NCBI GenBank assembly: GCA_039586095.1
Contig: JBDHLB010000012.1
Location: 1-37,169, forward strand
Direction of reading: 5' to 3'
Length of the DNA: 37,169 bases
Origin: JBDHBD01 sp039586095
Lineage (GTDB): Bacteria; Gemmatimonadota; Gemmatimonadetes; Palauibacterales; Palauibacteraceae
The translations under genes were made by a program, and so were the position numbers. This document shows positions 9,401 through 16,350 of this stretch, one piece after another. Positions within the stretch are counted from its first letter, which is position 1. Each line of letters begins with the position of its first letter. Below the pieces are notes generated by a model, which ran no database searches, was not told the origin of the DNA, and saw nothing but the letters and a program-made list of their open reading frames with translations.

Positions 9401-9824
9401 TCAAGAAGCGCTCTTTGAGAGTGGCATCCGAACTCCACTGAGGTGGCAAGAACTTGAGCGCGACCGCCCGGCCAAGTTGCGTATCGAGCGCCTTGTAGAG
9501 CACACCCATGCCGCCTCCACCCAGCAACCCCGTGACCTCGTAGTGAGAAATTGTGCGACCGATCAACCCGTGCGGGTCTGACTGGGGCTGCTGAGTTTCG
9601 GGGGAGACTCGGAAGGGCTCAAACTCGGGTCGAGAGATCAAGTCCTCGAAGCTGCCGAGCAGCTCGTCGGCCCGCTCATGCGCGGTCAGGAGACGCTTGA
9701 GCCGCCTGCAGAGCTCCGGATCGCTCTCGGACAGCGCCTCGAGGCGGGCGGCTCGGTCCTCGGACTCCAGCTCGACGAGCTCGAAAAACAGCGGCCTTAT
9801 CTCGTCCCAGCGCTCCTTCGACAT
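6435..9824 (-). CDS. Membrane Ser/Thr protein kinase with C-terminal TPR repeats
   Basis: The start is taken at the ATG at 9824, 2 bases after the sigma-factor stop, giving 1129 residues; an earlier in-frame start would lie inside the sigma gene. Residues 1-60 are a helical leader common in this kinase type (MSKERWDEIRPLFFE). The kinase domain is about 95-350: Gly-loop GGGGMG 102-107, Lys124 in VALK, HRDIKPAN with Asp218, DFG 236-238, SPEQ 261-264. All catalytic residues are present. Three likely membrane segments follow (about 373-390, 404-423, 449-470). A domain with VVVADFANQT resembles the small alpha/beta module often found next to TPRs, and the rest is TPR-like helices to the C-terminus. 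Probably translationally coupled to the ECF sigma factor. Confidence 0.92.
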   Translation of the reverse strand: MSKERWDEIRPLFFELVELESEDRAARLEALSESDPELCRRLKRLLTAHERADELLGSFEDLISRPEFEPFRVSPETQQPQSDPHGLIGRTISHYEVTGLLGGGGMGVLYKALDTQLGRAVALKFLPPQWSSDATLKERFLREARAAAALDHPNVCAIHEIGETKEGQLFIAMAYYEGETVRERLARGPLEVAEALDLASQAASGLAAAHRAGLVHRDIKPANLIVTEEGVLKILDFGLAKTDETALTVSGMTLGTPAYMSPEQTRGEAVDARTDLWSLGVVLYEMLTGQRPFRGGNLTAVIQAIRSEEPVPPRQAKGEVPAEIEALVLRLLSKDPEGRYKGMGMLSADLAASSRVLGSAKSWLHRLGPGTPWLVLGGYALFSWLVVLATEPFGSLFGLPLWSEQAVLIALALGFPVLIVTALAQTARKSSPSTGEDRRRLGWLLTWRNWLAGGVGAFALLATAMAGYTAMRTWGVGPPATLIAQGRLDARSEVVVADFANQTRDSLLGPALKTALTIDLAQSPAIRVARPRRIAAALRRMEEAPGARLDPALAREVALREGMGAVVAGTIGQVGSGYVVSVELMSPQGELLVAEREAAADSTGIIGALDRVSKSLRERVGESLRSLRSTPPLEQVTTSNLGALKRYSQTGSATERRIEPIEGALALDSSFAMAWNALAVALQNRGEDPARMMEAYSRAFQLRDRLPERERYFVAAAYHRRVTGDLSEAISAYETIVALDPGTEDDELTASALNNIGVLYLNLLQNARAQEFFERVLEQRLTRSGRPLDYANARFNLAAAQANLGRYDAAEETLREPMSRYVARGQAIPPPVFGALGTLAAARHDYKSAEPYWRTMQDDWTEDVHWRSEATAGLAALAAVQGRLEEAEQRAEEAMAVQNEHDLRARYFDGAIDLAMWNLLVRGDADEAMQILVTRLGDYSTAELHGFLERYPLLPAVYAMAGKPDQARALLAEFAAEFGGEADSRAGGENLPWQVAASYRWARGHVALAEADYEGAVSEFRRIETGCLLCPLPGLARAYDRAGRTDSALAVYERYVTTPSFWRLFDLDRFALGPALERLAQLHDERGDPDSAANYYARFVELWSEADPDLQPRVQAARARLEQIVTERG

Positions 9825-9826
9825 TG

Positions 9827-10414
9827 CTACGCGACCAAGTCGGGGTTCAGCTCGCAGGCGAGCCACGCCCGGGCCAGCTTGAGCTCTCTGGCAACCGTGG
9901 AGCGAGACACCCCCAGAGCCTCGGCGCATTCCTCAAGCGTCAGACCTCCGAAGTAACACTGCTCGAGGAGGCGGCTCTGGGTCGGACTTATCGCTTCCAA
10001 ACGGGTGAGTGCCTCGTGAAGGTCCTCGATCGCCTCGGCGTGCTCTCCTGACAGGTGCTGGATCCGGTCATCCAGATCCACGCGCACCCGTCCGCCACCA
10101 CGCTTGTAGGCGTTCCGCCTGCGTGCGTAATCGACCAGAAGATGTCGCATGACCCGAGAGGCAGCTGCCAGAAAGTGTGCTTTGTCTTTCCAGTGAGCCC
10201 GGTCTGTATCGACCAGCTCCAGGTAGGCTTCGTGGATCAGCGCAGTCGTGTTCAGGGTGTGATCGGACCGCTCGCCGATGAGCCTGTGGTGCGCGATCCG
10301 GCGAAGGTGGTCGTACACCAATGGGACGAGCTCATCGAGGGCTGCGCGGTCACCGCCTTCGACCTTCCGCAGAAGCAGCGTGATGCCTGAGCTCGATTGC
10401 GGTTCCACTGTCAC
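9827..10414 (-). CDS. ECF-type RNA polymerase sigma factor (TIGR02999-like)
   Basis: A 195-residue sigma-70 family protein starting at GTG 10414 (a weak GGCGGGT lies upstream; a second GTG six bases later is also possible). Region 2 is visible in LVYDHLRRIAHHRL, ALIHEAYLELV and HFLAAASRVMRHLLVDYAR. Region 4 is at the C-terminus with the helix-turn-helix TLEECAEALGVSRSTVARELK. The length and the ALIHEAYL/RRRN(A)xKRGGG features fit the ECF subgroup TIGR02999, which is commonly encoded beside large Ser/Thr kinases. Its stop lies 2 bases before the kinase start, so kinase and sigma are one unit. I infer that kinase signalling controls this sigma factor, possibly by phosphorylation; no anti-sigma gene is present. 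Confidence 0.93.
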   Translation of the reverse strand: MTVEPQSSSGITLLLRKVEGGDRAALDELVPLVYDHLRRIAHHRLIGERSDHTLNTTALIHEAYLELVDTDRAHWKDKAHFLAAASRVMRHLLVDYARRRNAYKRGGGRVRVDLDDRIQHLSGEHAEAIEDLHEALTRLEAISPTQSRLLEQCYFGGLTLEECAEALGVSRSTVARELKLARAWLACELNPDLVA

Positions 10415-10638
10415 ACCCGCCAGCTGGGGTGGGCAGGACGACGCTACACGAGTCCCGCCAGTCTAGTCTGAATCGACCCACTAAGTAAGCGACCACACTC
10501 CCCTCGTACAACTGCACGTACGTGGGTCGGCTGAAATGGGCGTGAGACGGTTCGACCTCTTTTTCCGCTTATCCGGGTGAAGGCAGACACGGCTCGCCTA
10601 CCTGGAGCCAACGGACAACACTCGTAAGGGAGGCCATC

Positions 10639-11130
10639 ATGACAAGGATCAGCGGCAATCTGTGGCTGGCGCTTACGCTCAGCATCCTCGGAGGAGGACC
10701 GCTTGCGGCGCAGTCGGCGAGCGAACAGCTGCGGGTCGCAGCCAATCTGACTGAAGTGTCCGCGCCCGGCATGGCGGACTTCTTGAGATCCGAGGCAGCC
10801 GAGCTGCACTGCTGTTCGACCCAGAAGTTTCTCGAAGCGGCAATACTTTACAAGCGGGCGGCCGAATACGGATTCACGGATGACCCCGGAAACCTGGAAA
10901 GTCCGGTCGAGGACCTCCGGTTGGCCGGCTACTTCTTCTACTACGCGGGTGAATTTGACCGAGCATTCAGCGCTCTGGCGAGAGTCGGCGTCATCCAACG
11001 GGACTCTGGCAACCGAGAGGCCGCTGCAGAAGCGTTCTTGGAGGCCGCTCACATCGCCAGGCAGAGCAACGACCTCCAGCGCGCCAGAGAACTCCTCATC
11101 GTATCCGAAACGGTTGCTCGACAGCCGTAG
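10639..11130 (+). CDS. Exported TPR-like helical protein of unknown function
   Basis: A 163-residue protein with a clear Sec signal peptide (MTRISGNLWLALTLSILGGG, cleavage likely after LAAQS). AAGGGAGG stands upstream of the ATG. The mature part is alpha-helical and reads like two or three degenerate TPR hairpins (AAILYKRAAEYG, AGYFFYYAGEFDRAFSALARVG, AAAEAFLEAAHIARQ, DLQRARELLIVSE). It contains an adjacent Cys pair (HCCS). It is transcribed divergently from the ECF sigma factor across 224 bases, so it is a plausible member of that regulon. I do not recognise a named family. Confidence 0.75.
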   Translation: MTRISGNLWLALTLSILGGGPLAAQSASEQLRVAANLTEVSAPGMADFLRSEAAELHCCSTQKFLEAAILYKRAAEYGFTDDPGNLESPVEDLRLAGYFFYYAGEFDRAFSALARVGVIQRDSGNREAAAEAFLEAAHIARQSNDLQRARELLIVSETVARQP

Positions 11131-11235
11131 AGCTGGACGCCGATCGGGGTCTGAGGGCAGCCGTTCACACAGGGAGAATGGGATCCCTCCCGAACGGACT
11201 GCCCTTCCCCCGTCTGCGCGAGGGGGCTGCCCCTG

Positions 11236-11261
11236 TCGCTTCAGCTACCGTGACGCACGGC
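11236..11261 (+). repeat. Dispersed dyad repeat, degenerate copy
   Basis: The inner CAGCTACCGTGAC is identical to copy 1 and the flanking bases are partly conserved. It stands in the 242-base gap between the exported TPR-like gene and the peptidase gene. Confidence 0.5.
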
Positions 11262-11372
11262 GTATGTTCACAATATGCATCGCGAAACCGGCGATCAGGT
11301 AGCCGTCAACCCTCTCAAGGGAACGGGATCGCGTCGAGAGAGTGAGAGGGAAGGTCCGAGGAGCATAGCACG

Positions 11373-13631
11373 ATGCTGACCGCGCTGATTCTACTGGCTT
11401 GCCTGACACTTTCCATCCAAGGCGTTCCACTGCTCTCGGACACTCTCTCTACGGATGACAGGTTGGCCGCCTTCCGGGAGTACCTCGATTTCGGTTCATA
11501 CCTGAGGGGAGGGGAGGTCACTCCACATTGGATGTCCGACGGAGATCGATTCTGGTATGCCGACGTGGAGGGCGACACGACGCTCTATCGCCTCGTCGAT
11601 CCGCGAACGGCCACCGTCGGCGAACTGTTCGACCTGCCGCGACTTCGGGAGGCGATCGAGACCGCTACGGGCGCTCAGCCCGAGACTCCTGGGCTCCCCT
11701 TCGACGTTTTCGACTTCTCGACCACGTCCGGTGATCTGGTGACGTTCGAGCTGGACGGTCGGCATTGGGAGCTCGATCTGGCGACGTATGCCATTCGCGC
11801 TGCACCTGAGCCCGAGACCCCCCGAAGGCCGAGACGCGTTTCGCGAATGGCCGGTGTTCCATCACTCCACATGGAGGTGCCCTCTCCGGACGGCCGGTGG
11901 ATGGCCACTCTGGTCGATGAGAACCTGGCCCTTCGCCACACCAACACGGACTCGCTCGTAGTGCTTACCAGTAATGGAACGGCCGACCAGCCATGGGCCT
12001 TCGGATACTTCGGGCTCACCACCTACTGGTCGCCCGATTCACGCTATTTGTTGGCTGGTCGAAGGGCGAACCCGATCACCGAAAGATGGCCGCTCGTGCG
12101 GTACCCCTCGTGGGAGGAAGTATCTGAAAACGGCTATGCTCCCGAAGTCGAGATGTGGCCGATCGCTTGGTCGTGGGCAAGGACCGGCGCGGCGATGGAG
12201 CTGCACGTGTTCGACCTGCAGACCGGGGAACGCACGCAGGTGGACATTGACCCGCTGCCGGGGCAGGGGTTGTGGCCGGTGGAGTGGATTCCCGACGGTT
12301 CGGGCGTGCTGGTCTTACGTCGAAGCCCGAGAGACGACACCGCCGATCTCCTGGTCGTGAATCCCAAAAACGGTAGTGTTCGTGTCCTCGACTCGATCTC
12401 CGGAGACGGGAGGCCGGCGCCCAATAACTCGTCCTGGAGCTTCCTCGAAGACGGTAGGCGATTCTTTGCCGTGTCGGACCGCAATGGATATCCGAACCTG
12501 TTTCTCTTCGACGTCCAGGAAGGGCTCATCCGAGCGGTCACCTCGGGTCAGCATCCGGTCCGCTGGTTCCAAGCACATGAAGGCACGGGATGGGTCTATC
12601 TCGTAGCACAGACAGACGAGAATCGACCGTATGATCGGCATCTGGCTCGCGTGCCGCTTCATAAAGGCTACATGGAAACCCTGTCGTCTGAACCGGGCCA
12701 ACACGCCATGACTCTCTCACCGTCGGGGCGGTATCTCCTGGACCGCCATGTCGCGAACGATCGGCCGATGCGCACCGACCTGAAGGCGGCAGACGGGACT
12801 CTTATCATGACACTGGAGTCGGCGTCGGTCGATCAGATTCGAGAGGAGCTTGGCTGGTCGCCTCCTGAGGAGTTCAGCGTCCTCGCCACCGATGGAGTCA
12901 CGAAGCTCTATGGTACGCTCTTCAAACCCTGGGACTTCGACCCGAATCGATCCTACCCGGTCGTGGATTACTTCTGGCAACTCCATGCCCTGGGCTCCGT
13001 TGTGCTCCGAGCAGACCAGATCGGCAGAGCCTTGCAGATCGGACAGGCGGTGGCACAACTCGGCTTCGTAGTGGTGACATTCGACACCCGAGGTTCGGGT
13101 GGGCGCGGAAGAGATTTCCGGCTGAGCATGTGGGGGCGGGACGATACGGAGATCATACCGGAGCACGTACATGTCCTACGTAGCCTTGCCGCCGAACGAC
13201 CCTGGATGGACATCGACCGCGTCGGTGCGCTTGGACACTCCAACTATGGACGCCTATCGGCTCGGGCGATGCTGATGGCACCCGACTTCTACCGCGTCGG
13301 GGTGTCTTCGGCGGGTCCGGTTCGCGTGGCGTGCCAGCGCTGCGACCCGGGCAATCCCGCAGCTGAGGCACGCGATCACGAATTCCGGTCCAACTCGTCG
13401 ATGGCGGCAAACCTGGAAGGACGGCTGCTCCTCATCGTCGGCACGGGTGACTTCCAGGCACCGCTCTACGTCATGATGCCCCTGCTGGATGCCTTGGTAG
13501 AGGCCGGCAAACAGTTCGACTTCAAACTGATCCCGGGCGCGACACACGCCATGTTCTTTCCCGGCCGTCCGTACAGCGACTACTTCTGGGAAGCCGTGGC
13601 CGAGCACTTCCTGAGGTATCTCAACAACTAG
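11373..13631 (+). CDS. S9 family peptidase, dipeptidyl peptidase IV-like
   Basis: A 752-residue protein starting at an ATG with a GAGGAG site about 8 bases upstream. It begins with a hydrophobic stretch that should act as a signal peptide. Residues about 40-480 are the DPP IV-type propeller (repeated DxxW / LYRLVDP, SPDGRWMATL, WSPDSRYLL, WIPDGSGVLVL). The C-terminal alpha/beta hydrolase domain has all three catalytic residues: Ser623 in GHSNYG, Asp693 in GTGD, His725 in ATHAMF. The nucleophile elbow is unusual, since the Gly that normally follows in GWSYGG is Tyr here (GHSNY). Preceded by RGSGGRGRDF, typical of S9. Predicted to release short peptides from N-termini outside the cytoplasm. Confidence 0.9.
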   Translation: MLTALILLACLTLSIQGVPLLSDTLSTDDRLAAFREYLDFGSYLRGGEVTPHWMSDGDRFWYADVEGDTTLYRLVDPRTATVGELFDLPRLREAIETATGAQPETPGLPFDVFDFSTTSGDLVTFELDGRHWELDLATYAIRAAPEPETPRRPRRVSRMAGVPSLHMEVPSPDGRWMATLVDENLALRHTNTDSLVVLTSNGTADQPWAFGYFGLTTYWSPDSRYLLAGRRANPITERWPLVRYPSWEEVSENGYAPEVEMWPIAWSWARTGAAMELHVFDLQTGERTQVDIDPLPGQGLWPVEWIPDGSGVLVLRRSPRDDTADLLVVNPKNGSVRVLDSISGDGRPAPNNSSWSFLEDGRRFFAVSDRNGYPNLFLFDVQEGLIRAVTSGQHPVRWFQAHEGTGWVYLVAQTDENRPYDRHLARVPLHKGYMETLSSEPGQHAMTLSPSGRYLLDRHVANDRPMRTDLKAADGTLIMTLESASVDQIREELGWSPPEEFSVLATDGVTKLYGTLFKPWDFDPNRSYPVVDYFWQLHALGSVVLRADQIGRALQIGQAVAQLGFVVVTFDTRGSGGRGRDFRLSMWGRDDTEIIPEHVHVLRSLAAERPWMDIDRVGALGHSNYGRLSARAMLMAPDFYRVGVSSAGPVRVACQRCDPGNPAAEARDHEFRSNSSMAANLEGRLLLIVGTGDFQAPLYVMMPLLDALVEAGKQFDFKLIPGATHAMFFPGRPYSDYFWEAVAEHFLRYLNN

Positions 13632-14052
13632 CGGGAAGTTTTCCAGGGTTTGGGCAAGCCACACCGACTGTCTTCCCCTGCCCTCGCGCGCGTGCGACCC
13701 GTTGCTCCTCTGCACGCTTTGTGGCCGCTGCCGCGACAGTTGGGGCACGGCCCCTCCTACTCTGCCGTGTGACAAGACACAAACCCATCCGATTTGCGAC
13801 TGAGCGCCGAGTGGCCCAACTCCAGGCCCATCCTTTTCCCAACGAGAGGCGGGCGATTCTCGGCCGCTCGACCATAGAGCCAATTAGAGACACTCACAAA
13901 AGCCACGGAGTCGTGAACCGGGGTCGTTGCCGGTTTGCGCTTCACAGCAGATGGGCGGTCGAATTCGGTTGGGGCTGCCACCCGACGTCGGTTCTGACGC
14001 CCACAGGTGAGCAGCTGACCAAACTCAATCCCCTGATCGACTGGAGACAACG
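13632..14052. other. Intergenic region with degenerate repeat core
   Basis: 421 bases between two same-strand genes. It holds a degenerate copy of the dyad repeat at 13719-13747 and, at its right end, the GGAG ribosome binding site of the multicopper oxidase fragment. No coding frame with protein-like composition and no RNA gene is evident. Confidence 0.4.
13719..13747 (+). repeat. Dispersed dyad repeat, degenerate copy
   Basis: Reads TTGTGGCCGCTGCCGCGACA followed by GTTGGGGCA. It matches copy 20249-20273 at most positions, including the whole GACAGTTGGGGC right side. Confidence 0.5.
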
Positions 14053-14907
14053 ATGAAAGGCGCTCACTTGCTCCCCGTCCTCGCGTGCTCCGTGTTAGCC
14101 GCGGGTTGTGACGTACTTGGCGCAACCTCTTCGAGCCCAAGAACGATCACGTACTACGTGGCCGCCGAGGAGGTCGTGTGGGACTACGCGCCCGCGGGAC
14201 GAAACCTCATGTTCGATTGGGAGCTCGGGGAGCATGAGGCAATCTGGACAGCGAGCGGACCGGATCGCATTGGCCGCGTCTACAAGAAGGCCCTCTACCG
14301 CGAGTACACGGACGAGACCTTCACCGAGTTGAAACCGCGGCCCCCGGAGTGGGAGCACCTCGGGTTTCTGGGGCCTCTCTTCCGTGCTGAGGTCGGCGAC
14401 ACGATCCGGGTCGTATTCAAAAACCGCGTGAGCTTCCCTTCGAGCGTGCATCCCCACGGAGTCTTCTACGACAAGAACTCCGAGGGTGCACTTTCCGCGG
14501 ATGATTCCAGCGAGGGGGACCGTCTCGATGACGCGGTTCCGCCCGGTGGGACTCACACATACGTGTGGCCTGTGCCGGAGCGTGCGGGCCCGGCGGAAGG
14601 TGACGGCAGCTCGATCCTCTGGATGTATCACTCGCACACGAACGAGGAGAGAGATGTTGCCGCCGGCCTGATGGGACCCATGATCGTCTCGCGGCGGGGG
14701 GCCACGAAAGCAGATGGTACGCCGAAGGACGTGGATCGAGAGTACATCGTCTCCTTTCACGAAGTGGACGAGAATCTCAGTTGGTATCTAGAAGACAACA
14801 TTCAAACGTACGCGGGCGATCCGGATAGCGTGAATCGCGAGGTTGAGCGTCGCCGAGCCGGAACAGGTGGACGGAGAGCGAGGTCTTCGCATCCACCCCC
14901 TGGTTGA
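14053..14907 (+). pseudogene. Multicopper oxidase, C-terminally truncated lipoprotein
   Basis: The open frame is 284 residues with a lipoprotein signal (LAAGC) and a GGAG ribosome binding site. Residues about 30-255 are the N-terminal cupredoxin part of a ceruloplasmin/hephaestin-like multicopper oxidase: VEVGDTIRV-like AEVGDTIRVVFKN, then HPHG and WMYHSH, which supply type 2/3 copper ligands. FHEVDENLSWYLEDNI continues as in the family up to DPDSVNRE, near residue 262. After that the frame turns into an Arg-rich, unrelated tail and ends. The second cupredoxin half with the C-terminal HCH motif and the type 1 copper ligands is missing, so oxidase activity is not possible with this chain alone. 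Probably a deletion relic. From about 14843 another frame looks more protein-like (see next entry). Confidence 0.8.
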
Positions 14908-15052
14908 GGAGGCCCGTCTTACCGACGAGTACGTGCTGCAGATGCTCGCTCGGTATCGGGACGACAACCTTTATCACGGCTACCTGTGGAACGCGGACCG
15001 TCCGCACACGACCCTCTTTGATGGCATAGTCGGCACGGATTTCGCTGGCTGA
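14844..15052 (+). pseudogene. Possible C-terminal fragment of an unidentified protein
   Basis: In a different frame from the oxidase fragment, about 65 residues have ordinary protein composition (HPLVEEARLTDEYVLQMLA, then YHGYLWNADRPHTTLFDG) and end at a stop at 15052. I do not recognise the family. It looks like the tail of another gene joined to the oxidase by a deletion. Low certainty: it could be a chance open frame. Confidence 0.3.
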
Positions 15053-15106
15053 AAGCACTCCCACGAACCACGCAGAGGCGCACGAGAAAGGGTATGGAGG
15101 CAAGCG

Positions 15107-15565
15107 ATGCGATTTCAACAGCTTATGAGTATAAGTGCTCTTGCCACCGCGATCGGTTGCGCCGCCGGGACACTTCCGGAGAGTGGTCCTTTGCCTGACA
15201 GGGGCCCAGGAGCACCGCAAGCCGGTGTGGTCACCGACGCAGGTGGCGTGGTGACAACAACCGGCGAGCGGAGTACCGCAGCGATTCTGAAGATTCCGCC
15301 GGGACACCTGCCGGCGCCTGGCCAGTGCCGGATCTGGGAACCCGGGCGCCCGCCGGGTCAGCAGAGTCACCTCCCTAAAGGCGCTTGCGATACGGTCGAG
15401 CAGTCGGTCAATCCCAGACAGTGGGTCGTCTATCGCCCGGGCGAGAACAAGAAGATCGTGCAAGTCCGGACCTATGAAGCAACAAGCCGTGGCGTTGTAG
15501 TCCTCAGGCTCATTCGAGTGTTCGACATCGACACACGGCAGCTGCTTGAGGAACTGATCCCGTAG
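15107..15565 (+). CDS. Conserved small lipoprotein with PPGHLP...CRIWxPGRPPGQQ motif
   Basis: A 152-residue predicted lipoprotein: signal with AIGC lipobox near residue 18 and a TGGAGG ribosome binding site. The mature N-terminus is a Gly/Pro/Thr-rich linker. The recognisable core is IPPGHLPAPGQCRIW followed by PGRPPGQQ and a Cys (GAC), a proline-rich two-cysteine pattern that I have seen in short hypothetical lipoproteins of several environmental phyla. The C-terminal half is beta-rich (VVYRPGENKKIVQVRTYE, VVLRLIRVFD). Function unknown. It may be anchored to the outer membrane. Confidence 0.72.
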   Translation: MRFQQLMSISALATAIGCAAGTLPESGPLPDRGPGAPQAGVVTDAGGVVTTTGERSTAAILKIPPGHLPAPGQCRIWEPGRPPGQQSHLPKGACDTVEQSVNPRQWVVYRPGENKKIVQVRTYEATSRGVVVLRLIRVFDIDTRQLLEELIP

Positions 15566-15601
15566 CTCGGTTCGGCAGACTCGGACTCGCGGCAGCCCTT
15601 C

Positions 15602-15626
15602 CTGTCGCAGCAGGCGTGACACTAGC
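15602..15626 (+). repeat. Dispersed dyad repeat, degenerate copy
   Basis: CTGTCGCAGCAGGCGTGACA followed by CTAGC. It aligns with the copy at 30092-30116 at about 20 of 25 positions. Confidence 0.45.
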
Positions 15627-15678
15627 CGCGACGGCGGCGCATGCTCAACGCATTCGGCTCTGAGTCGGAAGTCGGTGC

Positions 15679-16027
15679 TTACTCCGCGTGAAACACCCAG
15701 GCCGGAGGTGGAGCGGCCACCTCGGGTGGCAGGTTGAGAGTGGCCGAGTCGACGAATCGCGGATCGTCACGAATCGGATCGTATTCCCCGAGAACGACTT
15801 AGACCAATGCAATGAAGCCGGCGGATACGTGCTCGGATTCTCGCCGTCGCTCGGAATCGGCCGCGATCGCCCGTGCTTCCGCATCCTGCCCGGCTAGCGC
15901 CTGGAAATATGCATGATAGAGCGCTTCGCTCAGGCTTGGCGGAATAGAAGTGGTCCAGGACAGCCAGAATGCCGAAGATCCCCCGCATCAACGCCATTCG
16001 CCTGGAGTACGCTGCCTGCGCATTCAT
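15679..16027 (-). pseudogene. Frameshifted small TPR-like gene
   Basis: Read on the minus strand, an ATG at 16027 has an excellent GGGGAGGATCTG ribosome binding site and encodes MNAQAAYSRRMALMRGIFGI and then LAVLDHFY. At about 15943 the frame must shift by one base to continue as SLSEALYHAYFQALAGQDAE, then ARAIAADSERRRESEHVSAG and FIALV. A TAA follows at 15799-15801. The same frame beyond it continues with protein-like VVLGEYDPIRDDPRFVDSAT and ends with PPPAWVFHAE at a second stop at 15679. The helical A/Y/R pattern and the EYDPIRDDPRF ending recall the C-terminal TPR region of kinase-associated proteins. I infer a decayed gene with one frameshift and one internal stop. A sequencing error at the shift is possible but would not explain the stop. 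Confidence 0.6.
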
Positions 16028-16206
16028 CAGATCCTCCCCGTTCGAGCGTGCGTGGATTCCGTTGGACACCAGGGGAAGAGACATATTGCGGTCGCAGCTT
16101 CTACCAAGCCACGAAGCGAACGCCGGGTGAATACAGCGGTGCCGACAAGACGCCGGTCATAAACCGGCTTATGCGCAGCGCAGCACCCCGCATCGGCCGC
16201 AGGCAT

Positions 16207-16235
16207 TCGAGCCGCAGGCGGGACACTGAGCCGGC
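16207..16235 (+). repeat. Fragment of the tRNA-Pro-associated repeat
   Basis: TCGAGCCGCAGGCGGGACAC followed by TGAGCCGGC. It has one difference from the matching segment in the copy at 20104-20132. The rest of the repeat is absent here. Confidence 0.6.
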
Positions 16236-16350
16236 GCCACCGTGATGGTTGGGCCTCCTCCACAGAAATCTGTTGCCGTCTTCCGTTCCTTCGACCAGCT
16301 TTCAACCATCAGAGACTGTGCGCCGACGCCCCTACGCAGGCAGCCGTGTC

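Noticed and set aside
14777..15622. 281-codon minus-strand open frame
   Set aside because: It crosses the oxidase relic and the small lipoprotein gene; its composition is not protein-like and the plus-strand lipoprotein has a signal peptide and ribosome binding site.
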